Program-made: the position numbers and the translations under genes | Assembly (NCBI GenBank): GCA_022496805.1 | Contig: CM040104.1 | Span: 4,563,650 to 4,627,649, forward strand | Reading direction: 5' to 3' | From: Pohlia nutans | Lineage: Eukaryota; Streptophyta; Bryopsida; Bryales; Mniaceae | DNA length: 64,000 nt | Shown here: positions 34,601 through 45,400 of the stretch, piece by piece | How positions within the stretch are numbered: the first letter of the stretch is position 1 | Layout of the letters: each line of letters starts with the position of its first letter | The notes under the pieces: generated by a model | Told to the model about the DNA's origin: nothing | The model's database searches: none | Seen by the model: the letters and a program-made list of their open reading frames with translations, nothing else

Positions 34601-37600
34601 TCTCAAACATCTGTCCAACAACAAAACACCAGGCCCAGACAAAATCCCCAACTCAATACTAAAAAATATGCCTGAAAGCTTTCACAAACTACTCTTTTAT
34701 TTTTCACTCACTGCTACAAACAAAAACAAATCCCAGCCTCATGGAAAATTAGTCTAACTATATTACTTTATAAAAAAGGAAGCCCTGCGCAACTGCCAAA
34801 CCATAGACCAATAGCACTTGCAAACACAATATATAAATTCTTCACTAGTACAGTAACATATATATTATCAGCATACGGTGAAAAATTCCAAATCCTACAC
34901 GATAGCCAAGAAGGATTCAGAGCAGAAAGAAGTACAGCTAGACAATTACAACTCCTCATAGCAGCACTAGAGGATGCAAAATTTACAAATCAAGACATAT
35001 ACCTTCTGTATATAGACTTCAAAAACGCATTTGGCTCATTAGATCACGCAAGACTCCTAGCTATAATGAAAGACCTTGGATACCCAGAAGATGCAGTAAT
35101 GCTAGTTGGAAACATCTACTCCCACTCAAACACCATATTTATCGGAAAACACTTTGGCAAAACAAAGCCAATACCGATTCAAAGAGGAACCATACAAGGA
35201 GACACACTTAGTCCATATCTCTTCATAATTTTTCTAGAACCACTCTTGAGATGGCTACAAAAAGGGGAAAATGGATACACATTTGGTACATCAGAAATAA
35301 AAATCAGCTCTGCAGCATACGCAGACGACCTAGCAGCGATATCAAATAATACAACATCACTACAAACACAATTAAATAAAATTGACAAATTCTGTAAATG
35401 GGCAGGCATGGATTTGGGAATTTCAAAACGTGCAGTCACCGGTTGCCCAAATAAAACCAAAATGCAACCAAACAAATTTAAAACACACATGACAACCCAA
35501 AAAATCAGCTACAGAAACCAAACACTACCAGTACTCCATCAAAATGAACCTTATGTTTACTTAGGCATACAGTTGGTTCCATCACTAAAATGGAAGCTCC
35601 AAACACATATCACCACAACTAAAATAATAGAACAATGTAAACAACTATCAAAATGCCCTGCAACTATCAAACAAAGAATCAGTATGGTGGACACAGTAAT
35701 CAGAGCAGGTATAGCCTACAGCTTCTTTGCAGCCCCATGCTCACTACCAACCATTAAAAAACTTGACAAGAAAATTATTGCAATCCAAAAAACAATATGT
35801 GGACTACCTAAAAGCACTGCAAATATAATAACACAACTACCACATAATTTATTTGGACTAGAAGCCTTCTCTCTAAAAAATGCCTACCTTAGATGCATTG
35901 GTGAACAACTTCGAAATGCACTTAACGACAAAGGAAGACTAGGAATAATATATAAAGGACTAATACAACACATACTTGCTAAAGCCGGTGGTGCTGAAGA
36001 CATCCCAAGAATTAAACACCAAGATTGCATTACATCGCCGACAACACGGACATTATTCCTTCTAAAAACAGCAGGTGGTATACACTTAAAAAGCACAGAA
36101 GAAAACTTCCAACTCCACATAACTGAACTAGAAAAAGAATGGCGATCCACAGTCATAAACGAACTTCCACATTTAGACCCAAAACTCTCCATAAAATTAC
36201 TATATAAATTAATGGCACACAAAATTTACAATATAAATCAAATCATCCTTCCCAAAGGCACAAAACTAATGTCATCAGAAGAATTCAAAATATACTACCA
36301 AAATCCAACTAAGCTAGACAAAAGTGCACTAAACTTAGCAGAACAACTCTTCTGTGAACCAAAATGTACTCAAGACTGCCCAAATACATGCCGAATACAC
36401 TTACCACCCCGTACACTAAAAGAAAAATATAAAATATATAACCACAGAATAATACCAAGAACACCAATAAACCCCGTACAACTCCCTCAACCTCCACAAC
36501 CACAACAACCAGCCCCACCACTAAACATTAAAAAAAGATCCCATAAAATTCCCCATCTACACAATATTAAACCACAAAACAATTACAACAAAAGACAAAT
36601 ATAAAATATCTAAAAAATACAACACCTACCTATGTCAATGGATAGACTCAAACCACATAACATACAATAAATGGTTAGAACAACGCGAACTATTTCCACT
36701 AAATCTACCAACTGTAATACACCATAATCTAAACCTACTTACAAAATTTTACACAGATTATAAAAACAAACACTATCAAAATATCATAAATACACAATTT
36801 ACACCTATACAAAATAGAGACACAAGATACATCCCACCTCCAATTATAATCCCCTACATTAAAACATCCACAATTGAATGTAACCCAGAAAAAGACATAG
36901 ACACAAACAAATGCACCATTCAAACACAAAATGATAAAACTCACATATATGATGACACCGGTAAATATATCACCGCCATTCAGACTACAAGAATAAAATG
37001 GCTATGGAAACAATATAACAGTAACAAATACAACATCCATAGACTAATACCTGCTATACAAACATTTGAAACAGAAGTAGCATGGTTATACCAAAGATAC
37101 GAACACAAAAACCACAAAAAAAAAAAAAAAAAAACACCACACCACACCATCCCATCCAACATTCTAGACACATTAATAGCAACATTTAATATAACACACT
37201 CATACTTTTCCTCACCAATTACATGCTCCTTGAAATCTACCCAATTCTACTCAACATTTGCCAGAGACAAGATTTTTGGCTCACTAGGGACAACCTTTCA
37301 ATACAAATGGAAAGGTATCGGATATGCACATCCAAATGACGCCGAAACATCACAACAAGCAATACACTGGGCAAGACTAGCAGCAAAACAAGACCCTGAA
37401 AATGTCACATTCTTGGCAATTCTAGATACCAACTGGTACCAAAATCTATCACCATACAACGGACCTTTCCCAGATACGCACTCCATCATACATTTTGCTG
37501 CGGACACCATTACATATGACGAACCAACAATACCACTAGAACCCAACAAAACCCGAAACGAACCACTTGCAATGCACATATGGTGTATTCACCATCAAAA

Positions 37601-39305
37601 CAATAACATTGGCACAATAAATCAAATAAACACCATAAAAACAACAATTGAAAATCTACAAATCTCACAATACCATACACAAACAGCACCACCCACACCA
37701 CCAAACACAAAAGTTAACAAAAGCACAAAATGGAACAAACTCATATACCCACCCTATGACAATCCACAAAACATATGGGTAAATCCCCTCCCAAATTTCG
37801 AAATAAACACCACACTAAAATTTCTACCACAATACAGCTACTACACAGATGGATCCTTTTTACCACCTAAAGAAGCTGATGATGGTCATTGGAAAAAAGA
37901 AAAAGCTGGATATGGAATCTACAACTCATCCAAACCAGATGTACAAATATCAAAAAGACTGCCTGGACTACAAACATGCTTCAGAGCAGAACTAATGGCC
38001 ATACATGAAACATTGTCACTAATCACCACTAAATATATAAATGAACATGCACATATTTTTACTAACTGTCTCAATTGTATACATGTTCTAAACACACAAC
38101 TAAAACACCCAACCCAACAAAACAACCACGCCGATAAAACCATATTAGAAGAAATGCTAAAAATGCTAAAAAAGCGAACACAACCAACCACAATAAACAA
38201 AGTTAAAGCACACGCTAAAATGAACGGAAATGAACACGCAAACCAACTTGCAAAAGAAGGAACCACGAAAAGAAGTTATCAATTTGCAGCAAATCCACAC
38301 GAATTTGCACATACCACACCTTACTACTTCCAAAAAGACACATGGCCCGGTCGTATCAAACGACCAGACAAAGGTCCAGTTAGAAGTTTGGAAGAATACA
38401 TAAAGAAACATGACCGAGAAAATAACATAGATATATTGGCAGAAGACTTCCCTAACATTAACAAATGGACAACAAACTCCATCATAGATAACGAAATGTC
38501 CAATGACTTTTGGAATAATCCAGAAGTAACAGACTCACAAAAAACAAGCATTCTAAAATTTAGAACCGGTCAATACATGGGTAATGCCAGAAAGCAATTA
38601 ATTTTTGGCATACAAAGATTCCCCTCAAAAACATGTCCAATCTGTAACTCACAAGATGCAGATACATGGCTACATATACTTTTACTATGCAAACAACACC
38701 ATATACACGCACTAAGAACCAAAAGACACAACAAAGTAGTATGGGAATTAAGAAAATTAATACTATCCTCAAATAAATCAAGATGCTACACCCTCATGAA
38801 TGCGGGCACATATAACAATAACCTACAAGAAAACACAGTTCCTCCATGGTTATTACCATGTACTTGTAATCAACAAAGATGTCAATGTAATGCCAGATTT
38901 AAACCAGATATACTATGCATTAAAGGCCTCCCATACCAAAGTCCACCTCCTCTAAACCCTGATGATAACTTGACCATACAATTCATAGAATTCACATACA
39001 CAAACGACAAATTTTCACCAGAAACAATTGGCAGAATTTTTTTAAAATATCAACCTCTAATTAATGACATCACATAACAAGGTTGGAAAGTAGATCCTAC
39101 CATAGTCATTATAGCTGGAGCCAGAGGAACCACACACATCCCATCAATGAAACAACTAGAAACAAAATTCAACATCTGTAAAACTTCCATAAAACACACA
39201 TTCAAAACAATAAATACCATTGCCATACAATATGCAGGATCTATCCTCTTACATAAACGATGTATAGAGAATAATCAAACAATACCAACAGAAGTAGTAC
39301 ACTAA
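31649..39305 (+). pseudogene. Retrotransposon ORF2: 2A - APE endonuclease - RT - RNase H - Cys/His
   Basis: Reassembled across frames (2, lesions, 0, 2, 0). A basic leader has a twice-repeated HQQ(R/W)TRP(I/T)GLVQ module and the 2A motif GDIETNPGP. The APE endonuclease (32930-33700) keeps WNASSLN, QETK, GDFNRD, LIDGYY and NSDHSPV. The RT (about 34600-35600) keeps NNKTPGPDKIP, YIDFKNAFGSLDH, GTIQGDTLSPYLF, AYADDLAAI and VYLGIQL. The RNase H (about 37840-38260) has YTDGSF and the FRAEL Glu, but Asn at two expected Asp positions. A CPIC...H...C cluster follows (38633-38695). Lesions: TAG at 32588, TAG at 33782, scattered stops and shifts 33780-34050, a shift near 34700-34730, a shift in an A run near 36530, and TAA at 39075 with the frame continuing to 39305. 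Endonuclease plus RNase H places it near I/Tad/CR1-like LINEs; the clade is not decided. Confidence 0.85.
32261..32287 (+). other. 2A-like ribosome-skipping motif in ORF2
   Basis: The codons read GDIETNPGP, preceded by the hydrophobic LLLC typical of 2A contexts. It matches the D(V/I)ExNPGP consensus exactly, with the skip expected between Gly (32282-32284) and Pro (32285-32287). Such motifs are known in APE-type non-LTR elements of animals and trypanosomes. Here it would release a basic N-terminal peptide from the endonuclease-RT polyprotein. Confidence 0.85.
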
Positions 39306-39375
39306 AAGAGGAAAGGTAGTGGTGTAAACCACTGCTAGTCACTCTTTTCAAACAACTAGCTCAATATGTCTCAGG

Positions 39376-39562
39376 AGATAAGAAAGGCTGGTTGGTTGGT
39401 ACAAGTTCCCTACCATGATAACTCACTAGCAGCATCAAGCCATGTATATCACACCACTGCTCAACGAGCCCAGTTGGCTTCGAACCCGGACCACATAATT
39501 GTGATAAAACGCCCTCCACCAACCAACCAAAGAACTCATGACATGGTGCTAAAAACTTTACC
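39376..39562 (-). repeat. tRNA-like SINE segment in the retrotransposon 3' UTR, reverse orientation
   Basis: Read on the minus strand: GGTTGGTTGGTGGAGGGC (A-box-like), then CCGGGTTCGAAGCC (a perfect B box) about 30 bases on, then CTCGTTGAGCAG. This is the layout of a tRNA-derived SINE head. GGTTGGTTGGT near 39391 and its complement near 39518 also form an inverted pair. SINE limits are approximate. Confidence 0.5.
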
Positions 39563-39853
39563 CTAAACATACTTTTATACAAACTAACACTAATCATTAT
39601 TATTCACTTTTCCCTATGTTACTGTTACTGTTACTCTGCTTTGGTTACTATAGTGTCCATCCTCGAAAGGGGAGAGTAGTATTGTTCCAATCTTCCTTTG
39701 TCCGGTGGGCATCGGGTAATTGGCATTATGAACGGACATTTTATTCATGCCGGCCCTTTCTTTAGGGTCGGTGTTTCTATCTATCAATCTATCTACAATT
39801 TGTATTCAAGCATGTAACTATGTGAGAATTCTTTTAAAAATCCAACAAATTCT

Positions 39854-40985
39854 TTAACTCCTAAACGTCACATCGTCTAGTTTCTAGACGACTTATAGAT
39901 TCAAATCCACCCTATGTTCTCATCAATGCTTGGATGAAAGTCATCCATTTTTTTTGAAGATACTTCACCAAGTTGTTGTCCTATGTAATGGTTGGATTTA
40001 GTCATACTTGAGTTCATATTTTTCTAAAATTACAAATGTAGAAGTATGTCAAGTCGTTGACCAAACCAAAATTGCATTGATTGTAGTTCAAAAGTGGCCT
40101 TGCAGAAATGAGGTCATAGATTTAACCCCTAAGTGACCGATCGACCATTTTCTCGTCACAGTCCAAACAACAGTGATTGCCCATAGGCAGAAAATGACAT
40201 TTTTCAAGTCTTGATTTTTTGTTTAAATTGGGGGCAGAGATCATGTTCTAGTGCTTTTTGATACATTTCATTTGCAACATTGAGGTCCATTAAGGAAATT
40301 TTCAAAGACAAAGACCTCAATATTGTCCTAGAGTTATAAAACTTACTATTTTGGGAAACTAATGATGTTCACTCATTTGAAAATTTTGCCTTTTTAAATT
40401 TTAGAATAGAATATATAGTTTTAACCAATCATACCAAATTTCAAATACTAAAAATGAAATTTGTAATTTTGGTGAATTTTAAATGGTAAATGCTCTTAAA
40501 TTCATTAAATGAGTATTTAAAACTATTTTTGGAACTTTGATAATTACTAAACATCATACTTCTCATTATCTCTTTTGGACTAGACTTCATCAAAGTTGAC
40601 GAAGTAACATTTTATAACACATCTAGGTTTTGCCCTTACCCCCTCTGTCATTTAGGGGTTAAAGAACACAAAAATTTCAAAAAGAATCACCATATTTAAG
40701 AGTATCTCATTTCAAATTCATTCCAACAAATTTTACTCAAAAAATATTAAAATTTTGTTTGTAATCGAATTTAGAAGGAATTTTTAATTTTAACTTTCAA
40801 AATTGATAATTAAATATTGGTGATAGTATTAGTGAATCGAACCGTACGGATGGAATCTAAAATTCAAAATCTAGTCAGAACTTTCATTTGTATATCAATT
40901 CCAAAATATTCTTCTAAATAGTAGTTTATGATGCTTTTTCTCAATTTGTCAATTTCAGGGACACCCTGGTGCATTTAGGGGTTAT
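39854..40985. mobile_element. TTAA-family element containing a nested relative
   Basis: Left terminus TTAACTCCTAAACGTCAC, right terminus GTGCATTTAGGGGTTAT (last TTAA eroded to TTAT). The right interior (40740-40980) is a diverged, inverted copy of the repeat at 24269. A complete family member (40122-40662) sits inside. No ORF. Confidence 0.55.
40122..40662. mobile_element. TTAA-bounded TIR element (541 bp), nested
   Basis: TTAACCCCTAAGTGACCG at the left and CTGTCATTTAGGGGTTAA at the right. Both ends carry TTAA and inverted CCCCTAA(G/A)TGAC. No coding capacity. Confidence 0.65.
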
Positions 40986-41077
40986 CTCTTAGATTTCAAA
41001 ACTCTATTTTCTAATTATAAGAACAAATGACGAACTAATTCCAAAGTTTAGAAATAGTGTCACAAACGAATTTCTTG

Positions 41078-41670
41078 TGACACTAATTGCCATCACATAC
41101 TAATAGCCATAATTGCAGATGCATAAAATAAAATCTTTATAATCAGATTCACATAGCCTGGCGTCGAAGCAGAATTTCCACGTCAGATGTTGAGAGGTCC
41201 ACGTCACGTAAACCAATCGCACTACGACACGTGGCAGTCGAAGAATGTGTATAAGAATGCAGTCCAAGACGTAGGGTATAAGAAAAAACAGATTCCTTTG
41301 CAGCCACAATGCAGAGCCGGCATGGTTATGGTACTGTAAAGGAAATCAAGGAATGCAACGTGAAATTTACTTGTCACTAATTGACAAATGACACTAATTG
41401 CCCACACACACTAATAGCCATATTCAGTGTACCCTCCTTATAAGAAAGAATTCTTTATATCAGATTCACTCTGACAGCCTGGCGTCGAAACAGAATTTCC
41501 ACGTCAGATGTTCCCGGGTCCGCGCCACCCAAGCCAATCGCACTACGACACGTGGCATTCGAAGATTGTGGAACCAGAAAACGATTCCTTTGCAGCAGAG
41601 GGAGAGCCGGCATGGTTACTGTGAAGGAAGGAAGGAAATCAAGGAATGTAACGTGAAATTCATTTCACTT
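41078..41670. promoter_or_regulatory. Tandemly duplicated upstream module with CCAAT and G-box, before PP7
   Basis: Two units offset by 311 bp (41078 and 41389). Both carry CTGGCGTCGAA, CAGAATTTCCACGTCAGATG, CCAATCGCACTACGACACGTGGCA-type cores and GAGCCGGCATGGTTA. CACGTG G-boxes are at 41228-41233 and 41549-41554, each about 20 bases after CCAATC, and ACGTCA elements lie upstream. The conserved core in otherwise drifting copies suggests a promoter for PP7 that was duplicated, though an old MITE pair is possible. Confidence 0.55.
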
Positions 41671-41699
41671 GTTAAAGTGGCAGAATTCCGGGTTGAGAT

Positions 41700-42408
41700 T
41701 CACAGGAGCGGGATTCCCGAGACCACTCACGCGGGATCCGTCGTCTTTACAGCAAACAGCGATGGTTAGTTTGTGCGAGATCAGTAAACAAAACGTTTCA
41801 TTACCAATCCCCCGTCAACTGAACCGCCGCAACAACAAATCATAACTCAAATCCCGAGGCAACTTACTCAAAGCATCGTCATCATCTCACGCAAAGAAAG
41901 AAAAATCCCAAGCATCATCATCTCTCACTGTTGCGTCTCTCTGACAGAGCAGATCCGGTTTCAGTTGCCGGCTTTCAACAGTCCAGTCGGACCCACACCA
42001 CTGAACCCCAACAACCACCCTTTCCGCCTCCCTTCAGTTTCTTATTCTTCTCTCCGTATTTCATTGTTTTCTTTCTTTTCAATGTTCAACAGCTAGGTAA
42101 GCTAATGATCAATGTGCTCTTCGTTGTTGTTTGGTGTTTTGATCGCTTGATGGTCAACTAAAGCGAAATCTCCTTCGTTTTAGTTTTCGAACCTGTTTTG
42201 GTGTGACATCTTTTTTTTCGGTTGTTTGGTGTTTTGATTGATCACTTGAGAATCTCCACTTTGTTTTGAGGTTTGTTTGATTGACCACTTGAGAATCTCT
42301 ACTGCAATCAGGTAAAGCAAGGGGGAGAGTTGTAGAGTTGGTTGGGGGAGGCTAGGAGAGGGATATGTGGTTCGAGAACCAGGGGATTAGTACGAGAGAT
42401 ATTATTTC
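41700..42408 (+). other. PP7 5' UTR with probable leader intron
   Basis: The leader contains a strong donor CTAG|GTAAGC (intron from 42097) and an acceptor GCAATCAG at 42311, i.e. a 215-bp T-rich leader intron. No other gene is seen. Transcription start is not determined. Confidence 0.5.
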
Positions 42409-45400
42409 ATGGACGCGCGACGCGTCACGCGGTTCTCCGTCCAGCAGCAGAAGGAGAAGGTGTTGGTGGTAGGGGACAACGAAGAGGCGACGAAGAGCCA
42501 AGAGGGAGAGTTGCTGGTGGCAAGTGTTAAGTGGCCGGAGAATGGCGCGCTCACGCTGGAGTGGGTGCGCGAGCTGGGCAAGGCGCTGGATTTCGCGTCG
42601 CGCCACTTGCTCCCCACGGAGCTCCCCCTCGTGCTGCCTGTTTCCGTGATCGATTCTCTCTTGCTGGCAGCTCACAAGGTACTACAGTGGATTCATCAGC
42701 CTCACAAACACACAAGCGGTTTGCATTTTCGAGTCGAGTCTCTTTCGTTCAAATTAGGGTTGGAGATTGTGAGATCGTTTCTTGTTAGAAAATTCTGTGC
42801 GCATTCCTGCTTGTGGTGCTATAGAACAAGCGTTCCGTTGTCGGTTTCGTTTTTTCAGCTTGAAATTAGGGATGCAAATCGTGAGATCGTTTCTTGCCAG
42901 TGAAATCTGTCAGCAAGCGGGCGCTTTTTCGCCTTTCGAGCCAGCGCCCTGTCGTCAATTTCGTTCAAATTAGGATTGCAAGTCGTGAGATCGTTTCTTG
43001 CCAGAAAAATCTGTCAGCGAGCGAGCGCATTCCTACTTGTGGTGCGTTCGGTCGTCCCTAGTTTCGTTTTTTAGCTTGAATTAGGGTTGGAAATTGTTAG
43101 ATCGTTTCTTCTTGGGAAAATCTGTCAGCAAGCGGGCGCATTTCTTCCTCTGGTGCTTTGGAACAAGCGTTCGGTCGTCACTGTCGTTCCTTTGGCTTCA
43201 AATTAGGGTTGGAAATTGTGAGATCATTTCTTGTACGTGCTTGTGGAACTAGCGTTGGTCGTCAGTTTTGTTTTTTTGGCTTTAAATTAGGGTTACAAAT
43301 CGTTGCCAGAAAAAATCTGTCATATCTACTTGTGGTGCTTTAGATCAAGCATTCGGTAGTCAGTTTCGAATTTTTTTGGTTGCAAATTAGGGTTGGATAT
43401 TGTGAGATCGTTTCTTGTTAGAAAAATCTGTCAGCTCCATGAATCATCACCGCCTGACCCTGAATTTTCTCTGTATGGAAACCCCGAATAGGTTTTACCA
43501 GTTGCTTTGATCAGTCTATTGACATGTTATATAATTGCACATTCTCTGTATATCTTCAGTATCTGTATATATCATGCATGACAAATTTCACATGTCATGC
43601 ATAAGCCCGTTTGTCTTCCTAAGGCAGTGTCATCATTCGAGAGGGTTGAGGGTATTGGAGCTGTGAACTAAGTTTTGCTGCCGATGTGTGTTGGCAACCT
43701 CTCTAACGACACACTCTGTAATTGCACATTTCCTGTATATCTTCAGAATCTGTCATGTTGTGTACAACTTTCACATGTCGAGAGTGCTAATCGAAGCTGT
43801 AAGGCAGTGTCGTCATCAAAAAGGGTTGAGGGTATTGGAGTTGTGAAACTGGCGTATTGGCAACCTCTCTAATGAGACACTCAGTAATTGCACATTCCCT
43901 GTATATCTTCAGAATCTGTCATGTGTACATGTCTGATAGGACAACTTTCCCATTTGGCAGTGTCATTAGGGAAATTTGAGTGTAATGAAGCCGCGATTCT
44001 TCAATTAACGATGCATGGCGTTGATGACCAGTTGGTTGTTGTTTTGAGCTCATTTTTATTTTATTGTTTTGAGCTAAGTATTGTTGTTGATGTTTGTGTT
44101 GTGTGCTTCAGCTGTTGCATCGGGAGCCGAATTGCGTGGAAGTACCAGTGGACCCTTCATGCAAAGCAGTGCTGGTAGGGGACGTCCATGGCCAGTTCCA
44201 TGACGTCTTGAATCTGCTGGAAATTGCTGGCCCCCCTTCGGCCACTCGTTTGTACGTCTTCAATGGCGATTATGTTGACCGAGGCGCCTGGGGCTTTGAG
44301 ACCTACTTCTATCTCCTTGCCTGGAAGGTATCTTTCAAACTGATATCAAAATGGGGGTGCTGACCTTGTTTCAGTGAAAATTTAGGGGTGGATTCAATGA
44401 ATAATGTCGTGTATAGGTGTTAGCAAGTTTGTTTTTTCGGTGGTCCAATCACGAATCTGAAATAGTGATTACTATTGTTCCAACAACAATAGATGAATCT
44501 GTAGCTCATTTTTTAAGTGGGGTGCTGACTATGTTTTAGTGTAAAAGTAGGGGTTAATCTAATGAATAGTGTCGTGTATAGGTGTTGGCAAGTCTATTTT
44601 TCGGTGGTTCAATCACGAATCTGAAGTAGTGTTGACTTTAAGGATAACTCTATTATTCGAGCAATATTTAAACTCCTTCAAAGTGGGACGCTGACTTTGT
44701 TTCAATGAAAAAGTAGGTGTGAACCTAATGAATAATGCCATGTACAGGTGTTGGCTTTTTGTGTGCTTCAATCACAAATCTGAAATACTGTAGACTTGAA
44801 GGATTACCAACAGCAATTGATGGTGCCCTGAGAATAGGGTTTAAGAATAACTCTATTGTACCAACACTGTTTTGAGATGCATTGTTGGACTTGCTTGCTG
44901 CAGCTATTGTTACCCCACCGCGTGTTCTTGTTGCGGGGGAACCACGAGACGAAGTTTTGCACAAGTGCATATGGCTTTGAGCAAGAGATCATGTCCAAGT
45001 TCGGAGACCGGGCGAAGCACTTATACCGCAAACTGCTGGGATGTTTTGAAGGCCATCCCCTGGCAGCTCGAGTGGCTGGCTGTGTGTACATGGCTCATGG
45101 TGGATTGTTTCGACAGGTGGAGAAAGAGCCTCCGAAGAAGACCAAAGGCAAAAGCTACAGGTGAAGAAAATAAAACAAAATATAATATCCCTTCTCGACC
45201 AGTGTTGTACTGGTATCACACGGTTCTCAGGGAAATAGAGTCATAATCCAAGGATGCCATACCAGTCCAACACTGTTCTTGATTGACTGAATGACTGTTG
45301 TTGTTTTGTTTCTTCTTCATTTAATTACCGATGATTCAAATAGATGAGGTGACTATCTTACAGTCTGTTTTTGGGGGTCTATCCATAACAGAGGTATTTT

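Larger units (their letters stand above)
27490..39796 (+). mobile_element. Very long non-LTR retrotransposon (ORF1, 2A-ORF2 with APE-RT-RNase H), inactive
   Basis: A LINE-type element of roughly 12 kb. The order is GC-balanced 5' leader, ORF1, A-rich spacer, giant ORF2, then a 3' UTR. The probable 3' end is a hairpin (GCCGGCCCT / AGGGTCGGT at 39749-39772) followed by a (TCTA)-type simple tail to about 39796, a common LINE ending. No LTRs are seen. The 5' boundary is set only by the change in composition near 27490. A 41-bp-period direct repeat (CAGATCGGCGCATGGTAATC) lies at 27888-27961 in the leader. The copy is dead: stops and frameshifts in both ORFs. Confidence 0.8.

Noticed and set aside
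27490..39796. Interpreting the 2A-bearing region as an integrated RNA virus
   Set aside because: The 2A motif is followed by an APE endonuclease, a non-LTR-type RT with YADD, and RNase H, which define a LINE; no capsid, helicase or protease is present.
42740..43350. Frames in PP7 intron 1 that look partly coding
   Set aside because: They follow the tandem repeat period, and the exon 1-exon 2 join is in phase without them.
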